From Bombus terrestris (lineage: Eukaryota; Arthropoda; Insecta; Hymenoptera; Apidae), in the NCBI RefSeq assembly GCF_910591885.1, contig NC_063275.1, positions 23,238,501-23,302,500 on the forward strand: a DNA stretch of 64,000 nt, written 5' to 3'. The notes beneath the pieces are model-generated. The model was not told the origin of the DNA. It was given only the letters and a program-made list of their open reading frames with translations, and did no database searches. Of the stretch, positions 1-12,600 are shown piece after piece; within the stretch, counting starts at the first letter, position 1, and each line of letters opens with the position of its first letter. The translations under genes were made by a program, and so were the position numbers.

Positions 1-3000
1 CGATGGGCTTTCAGATCTCGAGGTAGCAGTCCGAACGTGAGCAACGCGCATCGCGGTTATTCCTGTGGTTCCTGCGACGTGGTTGCTCCAACGAGGCCAG
101 CTCTGCGAAAGCATATCGTCGATTGTCATCCACCGGTACCCAGCGCGGAAACCGGAGAAACGAAAAGTTGTCCGTCCTCGGGCTGTGACTTCACCACGAA
201 CAGCAGATGTGAGATGGAGACTCATGTGGCTGCACACGTGGCACAGGGTATGACGCCCACGGGGAAGAAGCGTACTCTGGCTTTGCAACGCGTCAGGTAT
301 AGGTACTTAGCGCTTGCTTCGATCACTGTACTTATATCTCGTCTTTCTTCGTATTGTTCGAAGTAATTGGAAAATCGTAGGATCTGCAGCGTGTTATAAA
401 GAAGGACGATATTATTGGTGACGTTGAACGTTTAAATACGATATTACGGGTCGACGCTACGTATTTCAGAAATGAGAGATTCTCTAATTATTTCGGACAA
501 TCCACTCTATCGTAACGAAAACAACATATCGTGTGTAACTCTGTGGCATTTTTAATTCATGCCCGATACATCTCAATTTCTGCGAGCAAAATATTTATTA
601 CATTACGTAACTATTACGAGTATAATTATACGACAGAAGTACTACGTCTAATTAAATACGAAGGTTTCATAGAACCGGTTGATGTCTATTCGACAACAGA
701 TTATAAATAATTTCGTATAATATCGTTTCCTCCGTATCGTGAGTCTAGCTTCGCCATCGTTAAGGCGAACTACGCTACTTCATTTTTAATATTTAGAAAA
801 ATTCAGTTCGCGTGAAAAATAAGGTCGAAGCTGTTCGCGTATGTACACGTATATATGAAAAGGTGGAGTATAGAATTGAAATGAAATTTATCGAAAAGAC
901 ACCGTGTAATTTGTTTGCGTTTAACTTATCTTTCGGACGAGCTAAGTAGTTCCGACTTATTGTACCTTTGAATGCGCAGATATGAAAGGGAGGAGTATCG
1001 GTGCTCGTTATGCTCGTACGCGTGCACCATCGAGAAAGCGTTCCAGAGGCATTTGAGGGCACACGCGAAAGGCACGGCGCCGGAAACGAGGGTGAGCTGC
1101 GCTGTGTGCGGCGCGGACAGATCGTCGGAAGTAGATCTGAGCAGACACATGAGAAGGCATCGCGACGACCGATACTTTTGCTGCGACATTTGCATCTTTC
1201 GCACGGTACAGTTAAAAAAGGTAATATTTTCCCTCGGCACAAAAGGAAACTTCGTTATTGGGAACGTCGACGCGTATAGAATTCTAAAGCGACGACACAA
1301 CGACGAGCGTAATCGATGAACTTGGATTGTTTGGAATTCTGGTTGAGTGAAAAGCTCGTATAATCCCTGGACGACCGTAAATTCTACGATACGCGTGCTG
1401 GTCTTTTGAATTTCGTAGAACGCTCGGGATACGCTCTACTTTCACCTGTAAATCAACAGTTTCGTTCTATGTAAATGCGTATATCGTACGAATCTACGTA
1501 CGAGTTTTTCCAGCGACTTTTCCCTCATCCGTGAATATATTTAAGACCAACGTACATATACAGTTACATTATAGTAACGAAAAGCTTCGATGAATGAGAC
1601 ACATTGACGTCGAATTCAAGACGTCGATCTATTATTGCCGTGGCGATGCAAAATGTAGCCGATGAGATCGCGTTACATAATAGAATCGTAATTCTCGGCT
1701 GCAGCGTGCTTTTACACGTAATATTCGATACATATTAATATCGAGAAAAATGTACTGTATTAATCGTAGCTCGTTATAATTTCGCGTATAAAGTTGTTTA
1801 TCATACGTCGACATGATTTACATATTCGTATAAAGTTTCAAAGAGGATCGCTCTATTATATTAATTATTTGTTCGTAAATTAGAGCGCATTATACTTTTA
1901 TTAATATGTATAAGTCATTTATGAGAAGATGAAGCGCGATCATTATCGATTGACATGGATCAGTTTTAGAATTTTATACCATATATTTCGTATATATACT
2001 TCGAATTATTCGTTATTTCATAAAGATATTAACATATACACCGACTACAAAAATTACTAGCATTTGCATATTAATTAATTAAACGAGAAATTTTCTTAAA
2101 TGTACGCATATCGATTCATTAACAGAACGTATTACGAAATATGTAGCATGAAAATGAAATTTAAAGTCTGATTGAAAAAAAAAACACTTCGTTGAAAAAT
2201 AAGGATATACGTAGTATCGGGGCCAAAAGGCCTAAGGTATCGGCCAAAGTTGCAAGAGCCGCTGCATCATCGGGTACATCGATGTGTCGTTGGGTCTTTT
2301 TAAATGGGTAGTTTCGTGGAAAAGACCTGCGTGACCCTGGCCACGGGTGTTTCGGGACACGTGGTCCGAAGGACGGAAAAATGGCAAAGAGACGCTAAAG
2401 GAGGAGTTAGTTGAGAAGCCGGAGAGGACGGATGCAAAAGGTGCGCAGAGAGTGAGTTGAGAAGCGAGAGCGAGCGAGCGTAGAAGCCCGAGAGTGTGAA
2501 TCGGGAAGTCGAAAGCCTCCTATGAGAATAAGACGTACGACGGCATTGTAATCATTTCGTTGCTTCGAATACTACTTATTAAATCAAAACATTACTCGTC
2601 CTTTCCTCTAAGACCCATTCAGATACTACATATATGCAAATACTTTCTATCGTAAATACACCGTATGATCTTAATTTGCCCTCCCTCTTGTTGCTTGTTC
2701 TTATAATCATTCGTACGCCTACTCGGCTTCGTTTATCTCGTCTATTCTCTAACTTGTAACTTTTATCTTTGATCAGCTCATCCAACACCGACGAATGCAC
2801 ACGGGTGAGAAGCCACACCTTTGTCCACACTGTGCGTACCGAAGTGCACGCCGTGACAATCTGCGTAGCCACGTTAGACGAGTGCACAAGAAGGAGAATT
2901 TGTATTGCGACACGTTCAGTCCACGCGGTATGCTGTTGACACCCACCGTCATCGGAAGGGACAGTCCTCTGGTGCAGAGCCCGGAGTCCTCGCCGTCGTC

Positions 3001-3022
3001 CAACTCGGAATCCACGAACTAG
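1..3022 (+). CDS. C2H2 zinc-finger protein, 3' part (5' end outside window)
   Basis: A probable sequence-specific DNA-binding nuclear protein. Exons: <1-296 (ends phase 2), 980-1220 (phase 0 end), 2777-3022 with the TAG stop. Phases agree at both junctions, and the acceptors (AATGCGCAG, TTTGATCAG) and donors (CAG|GTATAG, AAG|GTAATA) fit. Six Cys2His2 units are visible: YSCGSC..KHIVDCH, CPSSGC..HVAAH, YRCSLC..RHLRAH, VSCAVC..RHMRRH, YFCCDIC..QHRRMH and HLCPHC..SHVRRVH. The fifth finger is split by the second intron and only makes sense after splicing. It is joined to the sixth by the classic linker HTGEKP. A Ser/Pro-rich tail of about 40 residues ends the protein. The last finger (CPHCAYRSARRDNLRSH) recalls ZNF513-type fingers, but I cannot name an orthologue. 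The frame is open back to base 1; a weak acceptor (CTTTCAG) at 8-14 could be the true exon edge. Confidence 0.85.
297..979 (+). other. Intron of the zinc-finger gene
   Basis: A+T-rich sequence between two phase-2 zinc-finger exons. Donor CAG|GTATAG, acceptor TTTGAATGCGCAG. Nothing else recognised. Confidence 0.75.
1221..2776 (+). other. Second intron of the zinc-finger gene
   Basis: Phase-0 intron that splits a zinc finger. Mostly A+T-rich, apart from a G+C- and purine-rich island at about 2215-2555 listed separately. No exon-like ORF in phase with the flanks was found. Confidence 0.75.
2215..2555. repeat. G+C-rich intronic island, possible solo LTR or other transposon remnant
   Basis: This stretch is clearly richer in G+C than the intron around it and becomes purine-rich (repeated GAGAAG, GAGCGAGCGAGCG). 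It opens with a GGCC-AAAA-GGCC palindrome and ends near a polyadenylation-like AATAAG. No long ORF. The composition resembles LTRs of insect retroelements, but I could not define termini or a target-site duplication, so the class is a guess. Confidence 0.3.
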
Positions 3023-3960
3023 CGAAGCAACAGGCGACAGGAAGCTTGAAGAGGAACGTGGAAGTTGTGGCCGGGGATCGAGCGGTTCGTCGTTGTTTTA
3101 CACGTCCTAACTTTGTCAATACTGCGACTTATAGATTTTAGAATCGCGGAGGAGATTTTACATTGGCAACGAAGATCGTGTCATCGCTGTACCAGCTGCT
3201 TGGAAAATCGACATGTTTGATCGTTTTGAAGATGTTGTACAATTATTAGGATCGATACTATCTTAAAAGTATATAAAAGGAGAATAGATGATAGTCCTGG
3301 AATGTATAATTTAACGAAATTCGATGATCGGCAGAGCGTGGAATTAATTTAGATTTATTTTTGAAATTTAGTTAAATTTAGGTGAAAGTGAACGATAGAG
3401 GAAATTACGCGTACCAGGAGCTTTAAATTGCCGGTAATATTTGCAACGCGAGATTATGGTTTTCAAGCGAGAGTAGCGACGGTGAAAATAGTCAGAAGTT
3501 GCGACAGTAGTTCCGAAAGGATTGCAACTCGGTTCTTAGCTCGATTATACGAATTATACGCCTACGATCCTGACGATAGACTACGATACGAAGTATACGA
3601 ATAATAATAAAAAGAATGAACTGAGGAGAGTGCGTGCAACTTCTGGCTAATCACGATCGACCTTGCCCTTAGTACGTAGGAATTATGTAGAGAATTGCAT
3701 GCGAACGTCGATAATTCAATCTAGTCTTTGAATTCTAACGTGATCTTATTATTAGCTGATTTAATTATCAGAGTCTCTTCGTTGATCAGAACGTTGATGA
3801 ACGAAAGTAAAGCTGCGCAATGGTGCTAGAGTCGTAGACTGGATTATAGAGGAAGACTGAAGTAGATGCTTTCACGGTGTGACATTCGTCCTTTGTTTCC
3901 CTTTACGCCGTCATTCAAATGTACTTGAATCGGCGATTATCAAGACTGCTGTCCTGATGG

Positions 3961-4470
3961 CCAAGAGATTCTCATATTACAGATCGATACGTCTTACGAT
4001 TAGTCGACGATTAAATAATCCTCGGTAAAGTTCAAAAGGAAAGAAACACGTAAATTTAGCGAAGAGCAACTTTAGATGTAATTAGATGAATTTCATGCGA
4101 AGACCATAGGTGAGAGACATGATCTTTTCATTTTCATGTCAGCTTATGATTCTTCGTGTTTATGTTGAACGGAAGAGTTTTAATGTGCCATAGCTGAGAA
4201 TGGAAACAACCAGTTCCAAGAGATTCTCATATTACAGATCGATACGTCTTACGATTAATCGACGATTAAATAATCCTCGGTAAAGTTCAAAAGGAAAGAA
4301 ACACGTAAATTTAGCGAAGAGCAACTTTAGATGTAATTAGATGAATTTCATGCGAAGACCATAGGTGAGAGACATGATTTTTTCATTTTCATGTCAGCTT
4401 ATGATTCTTCGTGTTTATGTTGAACGGAAGAGTTTTAATGTGCCATAGCTGAGAATGGAAACAACCAGTT
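3961..4470. repeat. 255-bp tandem duplication, two copies
   Basis: Copy 1 is 3961-4215 and copy 2 is 4216-4470, directly abutting. Both start CCAAGAGATTCTCATATT and end ACAACCAGTT. By eye they differ at two bases only (GATTAGTCG versus GATTAATCG, and ATGATCTTTT versus ATGATTTTTT), so they are about 99% identical and the duplication is recent. The unit has no long ORF. Confidence 0.95.
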
Positions 4471-6654
4471 AGGTTCAAAGATGTAAGTTTTTTAAAATGA
4501 ACTAACAAGTCGGTGAAGCTTTACGAAAGATATTGAGACAAGCGATATTTTAATATTACGATATAAAAACATTTTGAAGAGGATGGAAACCGACTTCTTT
4601 TGAAAACTGTTCTCTTGCAAAGAGTAGGAAATGCTACTCGTCGTCTTGCTCGCCTATGGTCCTCGTACTCGACGGTGTAATTCACCGAATTAAATTTGTT
4701 TAATTAATTAAACGTATCGATAACACTTATTTACGTGATACGAAATCTCTGGTCTCTAGGAAAGGTGCTATTTTGCAAGGATAATTTTAGCGTCGCGTCC
4801 TTCCATATTTAAGCTTCGACTATAATTATAATTGTCCAGCCGTCTAATTACGATCGTTGACGGTGTCATTGACGATGATATACATTGTTATTCTTATTAT
4901 TACGTATTATTACACATGCTATTATTACTGTTTAGCGTAACAGGAACGCGGTACTATTCTTACGGGGTAATGGAGATCGCAACGATATGTTACTATGTAA
5001 TAGCGTGTATACGGTGTGTTCGTTAATTGAGGAAAGAGCAGTCCGTGGTAAATTTTATCGAATTTTTCATATAGATAACGATAAGCGACGTGAAAGTCTT
5101 CTGTTGGCGGTCGATGATATAATATACGTTCGCTTTAAATAACTTAGGTAAAAAGAGAAAAAAGCAAAAAACGAAGAAAAAATATGACAACAGCGTTGTT
5201 TAACTTTTTCTCACGTGTTAGATAAAAGAAAAAAAAAAAATAGCTAAGGAATCGTACAAGCGTGTGCATCGAGCACAGAGTGCAGGACTTTCCAACGAAA
5301 CTACAATACGCAAGCAAACTTCTTATGTGTCTCAAGTATAACTCTTAAGTCGAAAGCTATAGTAGTTCCAAATGCAAACTATTAAACGATTGTCGTCTGT
5401 AATAAGCAAATTCACCGACGTTCTCCCGAGAGAGAACATCGGTTTTACTCTGTCCTCACTTGACGCCTATGGAAATTATTATTAAAATATCGCAAATTTT
5501 TTCTCTCTTTAGGATCGAACACCGTCCCCGAAAAGAAACGATTCGATTTGTCTGTCGTGGATTTTCTGCGTGAAAAAAAAAAGCAGAGAAAAGGGGGAGG
5601 CGATAAGGCGAAGCCCAATATACATATAACATAAATGTGTGTCAATTTTTAATGTATCATAACTACGTTCTAGTCGATAACGGTTTTTACGGGGGGGAAG
5701 ATAACAAGGCACGGGAAGAGGATCTATGCTCCTCGATGCGCAACGTTATGGCTGCGATTAGTACGCTACATTTTTTCTCGTCCGAGACGGCCATATTTTG
5801 CGTTTCGCAAAATAAGAAAAGAATGAATAAGAAGCGACTGAATTACGGCGGAGAAAAATTATTACGGTCGATCGAATCGATAAAAGCAACGAGCATCGAA
5901 TGATTTCCGCTGTCGGAATTTGAAGTCGTTGATAAGCTCGAAGGAAATTATTTGCACGGACCACTTTTTCAAACATCGAACCACTTAGCGTTTCTTTAAA
6001 ATAATTAGCTGCGTTTGTTTGAATTTCTCAATAAAGAATTCGTATTACGCAGTTTGGAATTATCTTGAACGTGCAAATCAAAGACCGAGTCACTCGCTCG
6101 TTTCGTCGATCGTTTTTTAACTACTACAACCAATTCTCCAAACGTAATAAGATATTTTAATAATTTATACGTATGAGAAATTATAATTGGAATTTTCATA
6201 TACAAGGAAACTTCGTTAAATTCGTTGATCCTTACGTCGAGCAATAAACGACGTTCCTATTGATAATTTTAATTTCTACAGCGTAGTCGCGATACTTTGG
6301 TCAGTTTAACGCGCAAGCTGAAATTCCAATTTTCTCGTACACGTTCCAATGAATAAGTTTGAAAGCGTAAACGATACTCGTAGAATTCGATCGATCGTAA
6401 GAAGAATCATCAACGTCATCTAGAGCTGTACACATTTTCTCCGTCTACTATGATACGTGTGTTACGTGTACAGTATACAATACTTTCTTGCTTTTTGATA
6501 TACGTATATTACATTCGAAACGATACTTTATATTTGTGAGACGTTTATTCCAACGGCGTGCGCGGCGAGCTCGCGATATCTTTTATAAAAGCGTAGTATG
6601 ATTTTACGCGTAATAATTATGACGCACGTGTGCAACGTGGCTCCCTTGGTCGTA

Positions 6655-6727
6655 CGAAAAGACAACAAAAGAAAAAACAGAAAAGACAAAAAGATGAAAA
6701 AAAAAGAAAGAAAGAAAGAGAAAAGGG
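6655..6727. repeat. Purine-rich low-complexity tract
   Basis: A-rich homopurine sequence (AAAAGACAA.., GAAAGAAAGAAAGAG) with degenerate GAAA repeats. Apparent ORFs across it on both strands are low-complexity (Lys/Arg-rich or Phe/Leu-rich). Confidence 0.8.
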
Positions 6728-7170
6728 AACCGAAGAGACAGAGCTGAGGAAGATCCGTCGTTTCTTTTGTTTTTTCTTTCGAACTTTCGTGCATGCACGC
6801 GGATGCGATGCTCTGCCCTACGCGTGATAATAGTATTTTTGGTACACGGTCGTGCCACGATAGCAGCTTCCGATCGGAACGGATATCGCGGAACGACGAT
6901 TGTTGATCGTTGGTATATCGGTGCGTTGCGTATTGTATTTATAATGATAATTCTATTTTTGATAACCGCTCGATTGATTATTCCATTTTAGATGTTGATC
7001 GTTCTACGAGGCCGCGTTTAGAATAATTTTCATAGCTTTTAAGATACGTCGCGGGAACGAGCAACCGATACGATCCTTTCCTTTTATTCGCATAAGCATC
7101 GTTATAGAACGACTTGGTCCCATGGTCCATGTGAAACGTCTCGGACGTAGATCATTTCGAAACGACGAGA

Positions 7171-7206
7171 GAAGAAGAAGAAGAAGAAGAAGAAGAAGAA
7201 GAAGAA
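7171..7206. repeat. (GAA)n microsatellite
   Basis: About twelve uninterrupted GAA units followed by an A-rich run. It explains the poly-Arg and poly-Leu stretches in overlapping ORFs, which are therefore not genes. Confidence 0.95.
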
Positions 7207-9088
7207 AAAAAAAGAGGAAAAGACAAAAGAGAAATAACTTTGTCACTTTATCGCTTTGTGAACGGATTGCCTTTCGCGAAATGGACGTAGAGCCTCCTCG
7301 AGCCGAACGTGTAACGCGATTCATTGGCATTCTGTATTTGAGTATACGGCGGTGCATAATACGTACGATATAGCAAAAAGATCTTTTTATTATTATACAT
7401 CGTATCGTCCGAACGATCGATCTCAGGTGCGTCCGAGATTTATTCTAATTAATTAACTCTAGCAAGCTCATTGTTCGTAAATGTCGTGCCAATAGCGAAG
7501 GGATAAAAGAAGAAGAGAAGGGAGCGCGTGCCAAAAGACGAGAACGAACGATGGAACGAGAATGTAGCGTTTTAAGAGGATACGAAAGAATCGAGAGAGC
7601 GGAGGCTGCGAACCAGTCGGATCTGCTCGATCGCGTATCCCGCTTCTCGAGTTGTTCCTTCGTTCGACCGATTCGAACGATGATTAATCAATTAGTCGGA
7701 TAATTAACTATAAACGGAAATGGAACGGGGATACCGAGCGAGCATCTCCGTCTTGTACGGAATTATACGAACTAGTTGTTACAATCTTTTAACTGTTGAA
7801 TTTTTGCAGTAGATGGTAAGTGTCTTAACGTATACCTTATATAAACTACACGATAATATATTCTATATTAATGTTTCTTAGATTTACGTACGAACGATCG
7901 TCCGCGAGCTTTCGTCGATCATCGTCGTCGTCGAGCACTCAGAAGGCAATAACTTACGAATTAGTCTGCATAATCGATTATCGTACAAACTTTCGAACGA
8001 TACAACGCTCACGCGTTGCCGTTGTTCCAATTCAAATTTGGACATTCCGTCGTCGATGGTTCCAAGCGCGGTGCAATCCTTGTGAGAATCGACGATTTTC
8101 CATGTAAAGCCATCGGATCGATCGATTCTGGATACCTTCGAGGAATTCACACCTACGTAACGATATTGTCATTATGATTCGAGAAATTTGTCATTGACGT
8201 AGAATCGCGATATACGAGGAAAAGAGAAGCATTAAGATTTATACGTGTAATATAACGTTCGAAATTTGGCAGAGAAGAGCGAGAGCAAGACGAAAGCAAA
8301 ACACGAAGGAACGCAGAGACGAAACGTAAATAAAACGAAGGAGGAGATCTCCGTGGAAACGAAACGCAAATAAAAACGTGACAGGTGTTTAAATTTGTCG
8401 AAGGACGTCCGGATAAAAAAAAAAAAGGTCTTAAACATTAATACAATCTAAATGTGATAATATATTTGCTATATTGAATTACGACGTAATTATTACATAT
8501 TCTAATTATTGATAACGCGCGAATCGTACGGCAGAAGCGAGCAATTTTAAGAAAGTCCGTCTATCCGTGTGAATTGTATGGCGTGTGCAGCAGCAAGGTG
8601 ATCGACGAGATCGGATTTCTTTTTTTACGTAAATCGAATACCGTGCCAAGAGCTTCAGCGTCTATTACCATCACGATCGGCTTGGACAAGTACAAAGTAT
8701 TCGGATAACTTATTTTTTGATTATCGATGAACGACGAAAAAACAAAGAGAAACCGATCACGCGACGATGAAAAGAGCTAAAAAGAAAAAAAAGAAAAAGA
8801 ACGAAGGAATATGCTCCTTTAAAAATACACAGTCCTTTAGATACAGCTTGTTCGTACGAATTATCGACGAACATCGAATCGAATTAGAACGACGAACGAA
8901 ATAAGAAAAGAAGAAGCTGAACGAAGTAAAGTAAAACGAGAAGCACGAGAAAGAAAGAGGAGAATCGTCGCGTCACCTTTGTCTGCGTTTGCGTTCGATA
9001 GTACACACGGCAAATCTAACGTTCGGATTTACGATTTGCTTCACGAAATATAAATTAAAAAAAAAAAAAAGACTCTTGCGCTCTACGC

Positions 9089-9142
9089 ATATATATATTA
9101 TATATATTATATATAAATGTATGTGTATGTGTGTGGGTGTGC
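9089..9142. repeat. (TA)n/(TG)n compound microsatellite
   Basis: ATATATATTATATATATTATATA-type sequence running into TGTATGTGTATGTGTGTGGGTGTG. Simple sequence, no coding signal. Confidence 0.85.
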
Positions 9143-9391
9143 CTAAAGATTTTTTCTTCGGATCTATCTATTTCACTCTGTATTTACCATCTCTCTTTGG
9201 CCTTCTACTCTCTGTCGCGTTTCCTTGCCAACGTTCTTTCGTCTCTTCTTTTCTTTCTCGGGAAACCAACAGAGAGTGGACCGGTTTGATTGATTCTTAA
9301 CTGACGATCTATTATCGTTTTCTTTCAATTAATGCTCGATTTTTACATTAGACGATCTTTCTCTTCTGTACGACTATTCGATACGAATATC

Positions 9392-9403
<12 letters not shown>

Positions 9404-9430
<27 letters not shown>
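9404..9430. repeat. (TTA)9 microsatellite
   Basis: Nine uninterrupted TTA units in A+T-rich intergenic DNA. Confidence 0.95.
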
Positions 9431-9431
<1 letters not shown>

Positions 9432-9592
9432 ACGTGGTGTGCTAAGCAAATTTTATATTTATTAATTTTTTAATAAATTGCTCGCACGTTTCACCGATTA
9501 ACAGTAAGATGGATAAAAAGCGAAGGAACTAGAAATCGTCAGTTGAGGATTAATCGCGTTTAACAATTGTCTCTCTGTGTTCCGGTTGTACC

Positions 9593-9621
9593 TATAATAT
9601 ATAATATATATATATATATCC
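9593..9621. repeat. (TA)n microsatellite
   Basis: TATAATATATAATATATATATATAT simple repeat in the intergenic region; no other feature nearby. Confidence 0.85.
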
Positions 9622-12600
9622 CATCGATCGTTCCTCTTGATAGATGCAGTCGCGTTGTAACCACGCGCGTGCACGGTGCATCTGCTTGTGTAGACGGTCG
9701 TAAGCGATCTCGTGTTCCAGAGTATACGAATTATACGTAAGGAATATTCGTCGATGTTTCCGACGATACGAAGAACCAGATAAAAGTAACTTATTGGGAA
9801 AAGAGATATTTTACGCTTTGATGTTTAAACAGATGTTTCGTTCGAATAGAATGTTTATAAACACGTGGCCGTTTTTGCTGTTATATCGACAGATACTCGA
9901 TCAGCGTGTCCACGCGTATCATTTTCGTGTCAATATCGCCTCATTATCGAGTCGATAGACAACAAAGTACGATCGTCTGTTCCGATGTGAGAAACGTCTC
10001 TCTGGGTAACTAATCTCGGTGAACAACGGCTAAACGAACTAAAGTCGAGACCATAAATCGCTTGAGTGATATCTTTAGTTCACCATCTTTCGCTGTGTGT
10101 CAGCACCCCTGGACGATACGATAGTTCTTATCTGGTTTTATCTCGTATACTCGCTACGTCCCTGTTCATTTGCTAACTTCGTGCGTATGAAATTTAACCT
10201 TTCTATCCGGTTCCTATTTCCACGTTTCAATCATCCGTGACGTACCACCTGTTTCGTAGTAAAACCTCTGCGATATATAAATTGTTTATTATAGAGATTT
10301 TTCTTAAATAATTCCAAGTACATGTTATTCTTTTTGAGGATTTTTCCGCTGTTAATACGGTTCTTTGATAAATGCATCAGTGTTTCATAATCGTATTACC
10401 GCGTTCGTTACGACAGTCTGATGATATTTATGATCATCGTGAATGCAAAATTTGAAATTCCAAAGTACTGTTATTTGCTTGGTATTTATACAAACTCAGT
10501 CCACGTCTTTATGGTTTAAAATCTCTAACTCGGTGGATATTTCCTATCGTCAAAGATGAGCCATAATTTTTTCTCTTCTCTATAGGCTCGAGTCTACCGT
10601 TTGGTCAATGCAATGCTGCTAATTTCAGTCGAATGCTGCTAATTTCAATGCTATCTACATATATCGACTTTCTGCCTTTCTATAGCTACCTTAGTCCTAT
10701 ATTTACCTAATTTTTCTTACCTAAGTCTTTTTTCCAGCAATTTCGATACGATCCTCTCTGTCTTCTACTAAATTCCTCCAATATCTCTCCGCTAAAGAAT
10801 TATCAACCAGCTTTATCTCCGCAATCGTATCGGATAACATAGTTTTTCAATAGTTCGTATCATACGTTAACTTTATCTTTCGTCCTTTTATCTTTTGTTG
10901 CTTCCATAATGTTCCCTGGCGTAAAGTGAACAAAAATGCTGCTTTAGAGAGGAAACGCGAGCAGGCCTATATTCGGAAAATGTGAAAAACGGTAGGCCTA
11001 AATAAATGGACAACGAAAAATTGCGAATTTTATGTACAGATAAATATTCGTATTTTAAACGAGCGATCACAACGACTTCGAAACGAATTCTAAAGACGCT
11101 AGAAAACACGAGACGCCTAAGCTGTCGAAGCAACAACCCCATTCGGTGCATCGCCAACACTTGAACGATTTCACGCGACACGCAGTTCGATCGAGAGGCG
11201 TCGCGACGCTGATCCTTAACACCGTCCCAAAGATCGTCGACTGTTCGTAACTTTAGATTAATACAATTGAAATGCGGCCGTCGCTACGCCTCTCGACGTA
11301 CGTGCGAAGGTTCGATGATGTTCCTTGTGGTCGAACGATCATGAAAATCAGCGTTTAATTTATTCGCTCTTTGTTGGAAGATCAAGAAAGATTAAAAAAT
11401 TTCGATGGAATTTTATGACAGCATTCGTAGACTTATTTCTTAACGTGTTCCGTGCCGCGAATTAATTTGAGCGAAACACGTTTTATCGTCACGATGTCTA
11501 ATTAAATCTTCGACGATGTAATAAATCGGTGATCGATTCTGAGCGAACGATTTTTCCTAGTTTTTTTTCCGTCAAGATTTCTCTAGTCTCTGGTAATACG
11601 AAAAATATCTACAGATTTTCAACTTCCCGTAGAATATATAACGACATTACGTGTAACGATATTCAAGATACGAAATTAATAATATATTATTACGCTCTAA
11701 TCTTTCTTTGTACGTTTCTTAAGCATTTTCTAATTGGAGAAATCTTGCAATCTTTCACGCTCCACGACAATTAACACGAGCCACGTCGTAAGGATCGTGT
11801 TGACCCTTTCCTTAGGGAGAGCCTTCTTTATAATTCTATAATTAAGTTTACGAAGATATTCGCCACAGGGAACATTTTCCGCATAACTTAACGGCGTGAA
11901 TGAGAGAGACACGATGGACGAACGATGCACGCGTCACGTATACGGATCTCGAAGTCCGTGCACGCGCATTACTCGCGTACTCGCGCCTCCAGACGTACGT
12001 AACGATCAGTCTTAAGGATACAATTAACGAGAAAAGTAAACGAATAAACTTGTCGTCGCCATTGTGATTTAAGGTAGAGGAATTGACCCGTGATTGGTCG
12101 CTCAACGTGCAACACCGAACCGGCGTTCATGACTATTTAGATAATTTAAGATAAATTGGCCAATTGATATCAACATCCGGTGTAATTGTCCTTTGGTAAA
12201 TTCTGTCGCATGCAGGATGCTTTGTGGCGATATCGATAAACAAAAAAAGAAAGTTCGCACGAGACAGTTGGTTTGTCCACCTTCCTCGAAATCGATGATT
12301 CATTTCGCAGTCGAATCATTTTTACCTACGTTTATATATATCTGTGTTTTTACGATTAAAATATAGTAAAATAGAAATATTATATACTTGGTGAAATGGA
12401 TCGAAACGATAAAACGTAAATGTCCTTTTTACGATATCGAAATTGCCGTGATCTTCAAATTTTTATGCCACAATTTCTGTTTCGTTTCGAGAAGCGAAAA
12501 CGCTTTGAACATTCGAAGCTTTAGCACGATTTCTGTATATTTTCCTTCGACTTAAGAAATCCTTTGCTCGGTAGAAAAGGCGATTGAATCCAATGGAAAA

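Noticed and set aside
7004..7357. 117-codon - strand and 83-codon + strand ORFs
   Set aside because: Both are driven by the (GAA)n repeat, giving poly-Leu or poly-Arg.
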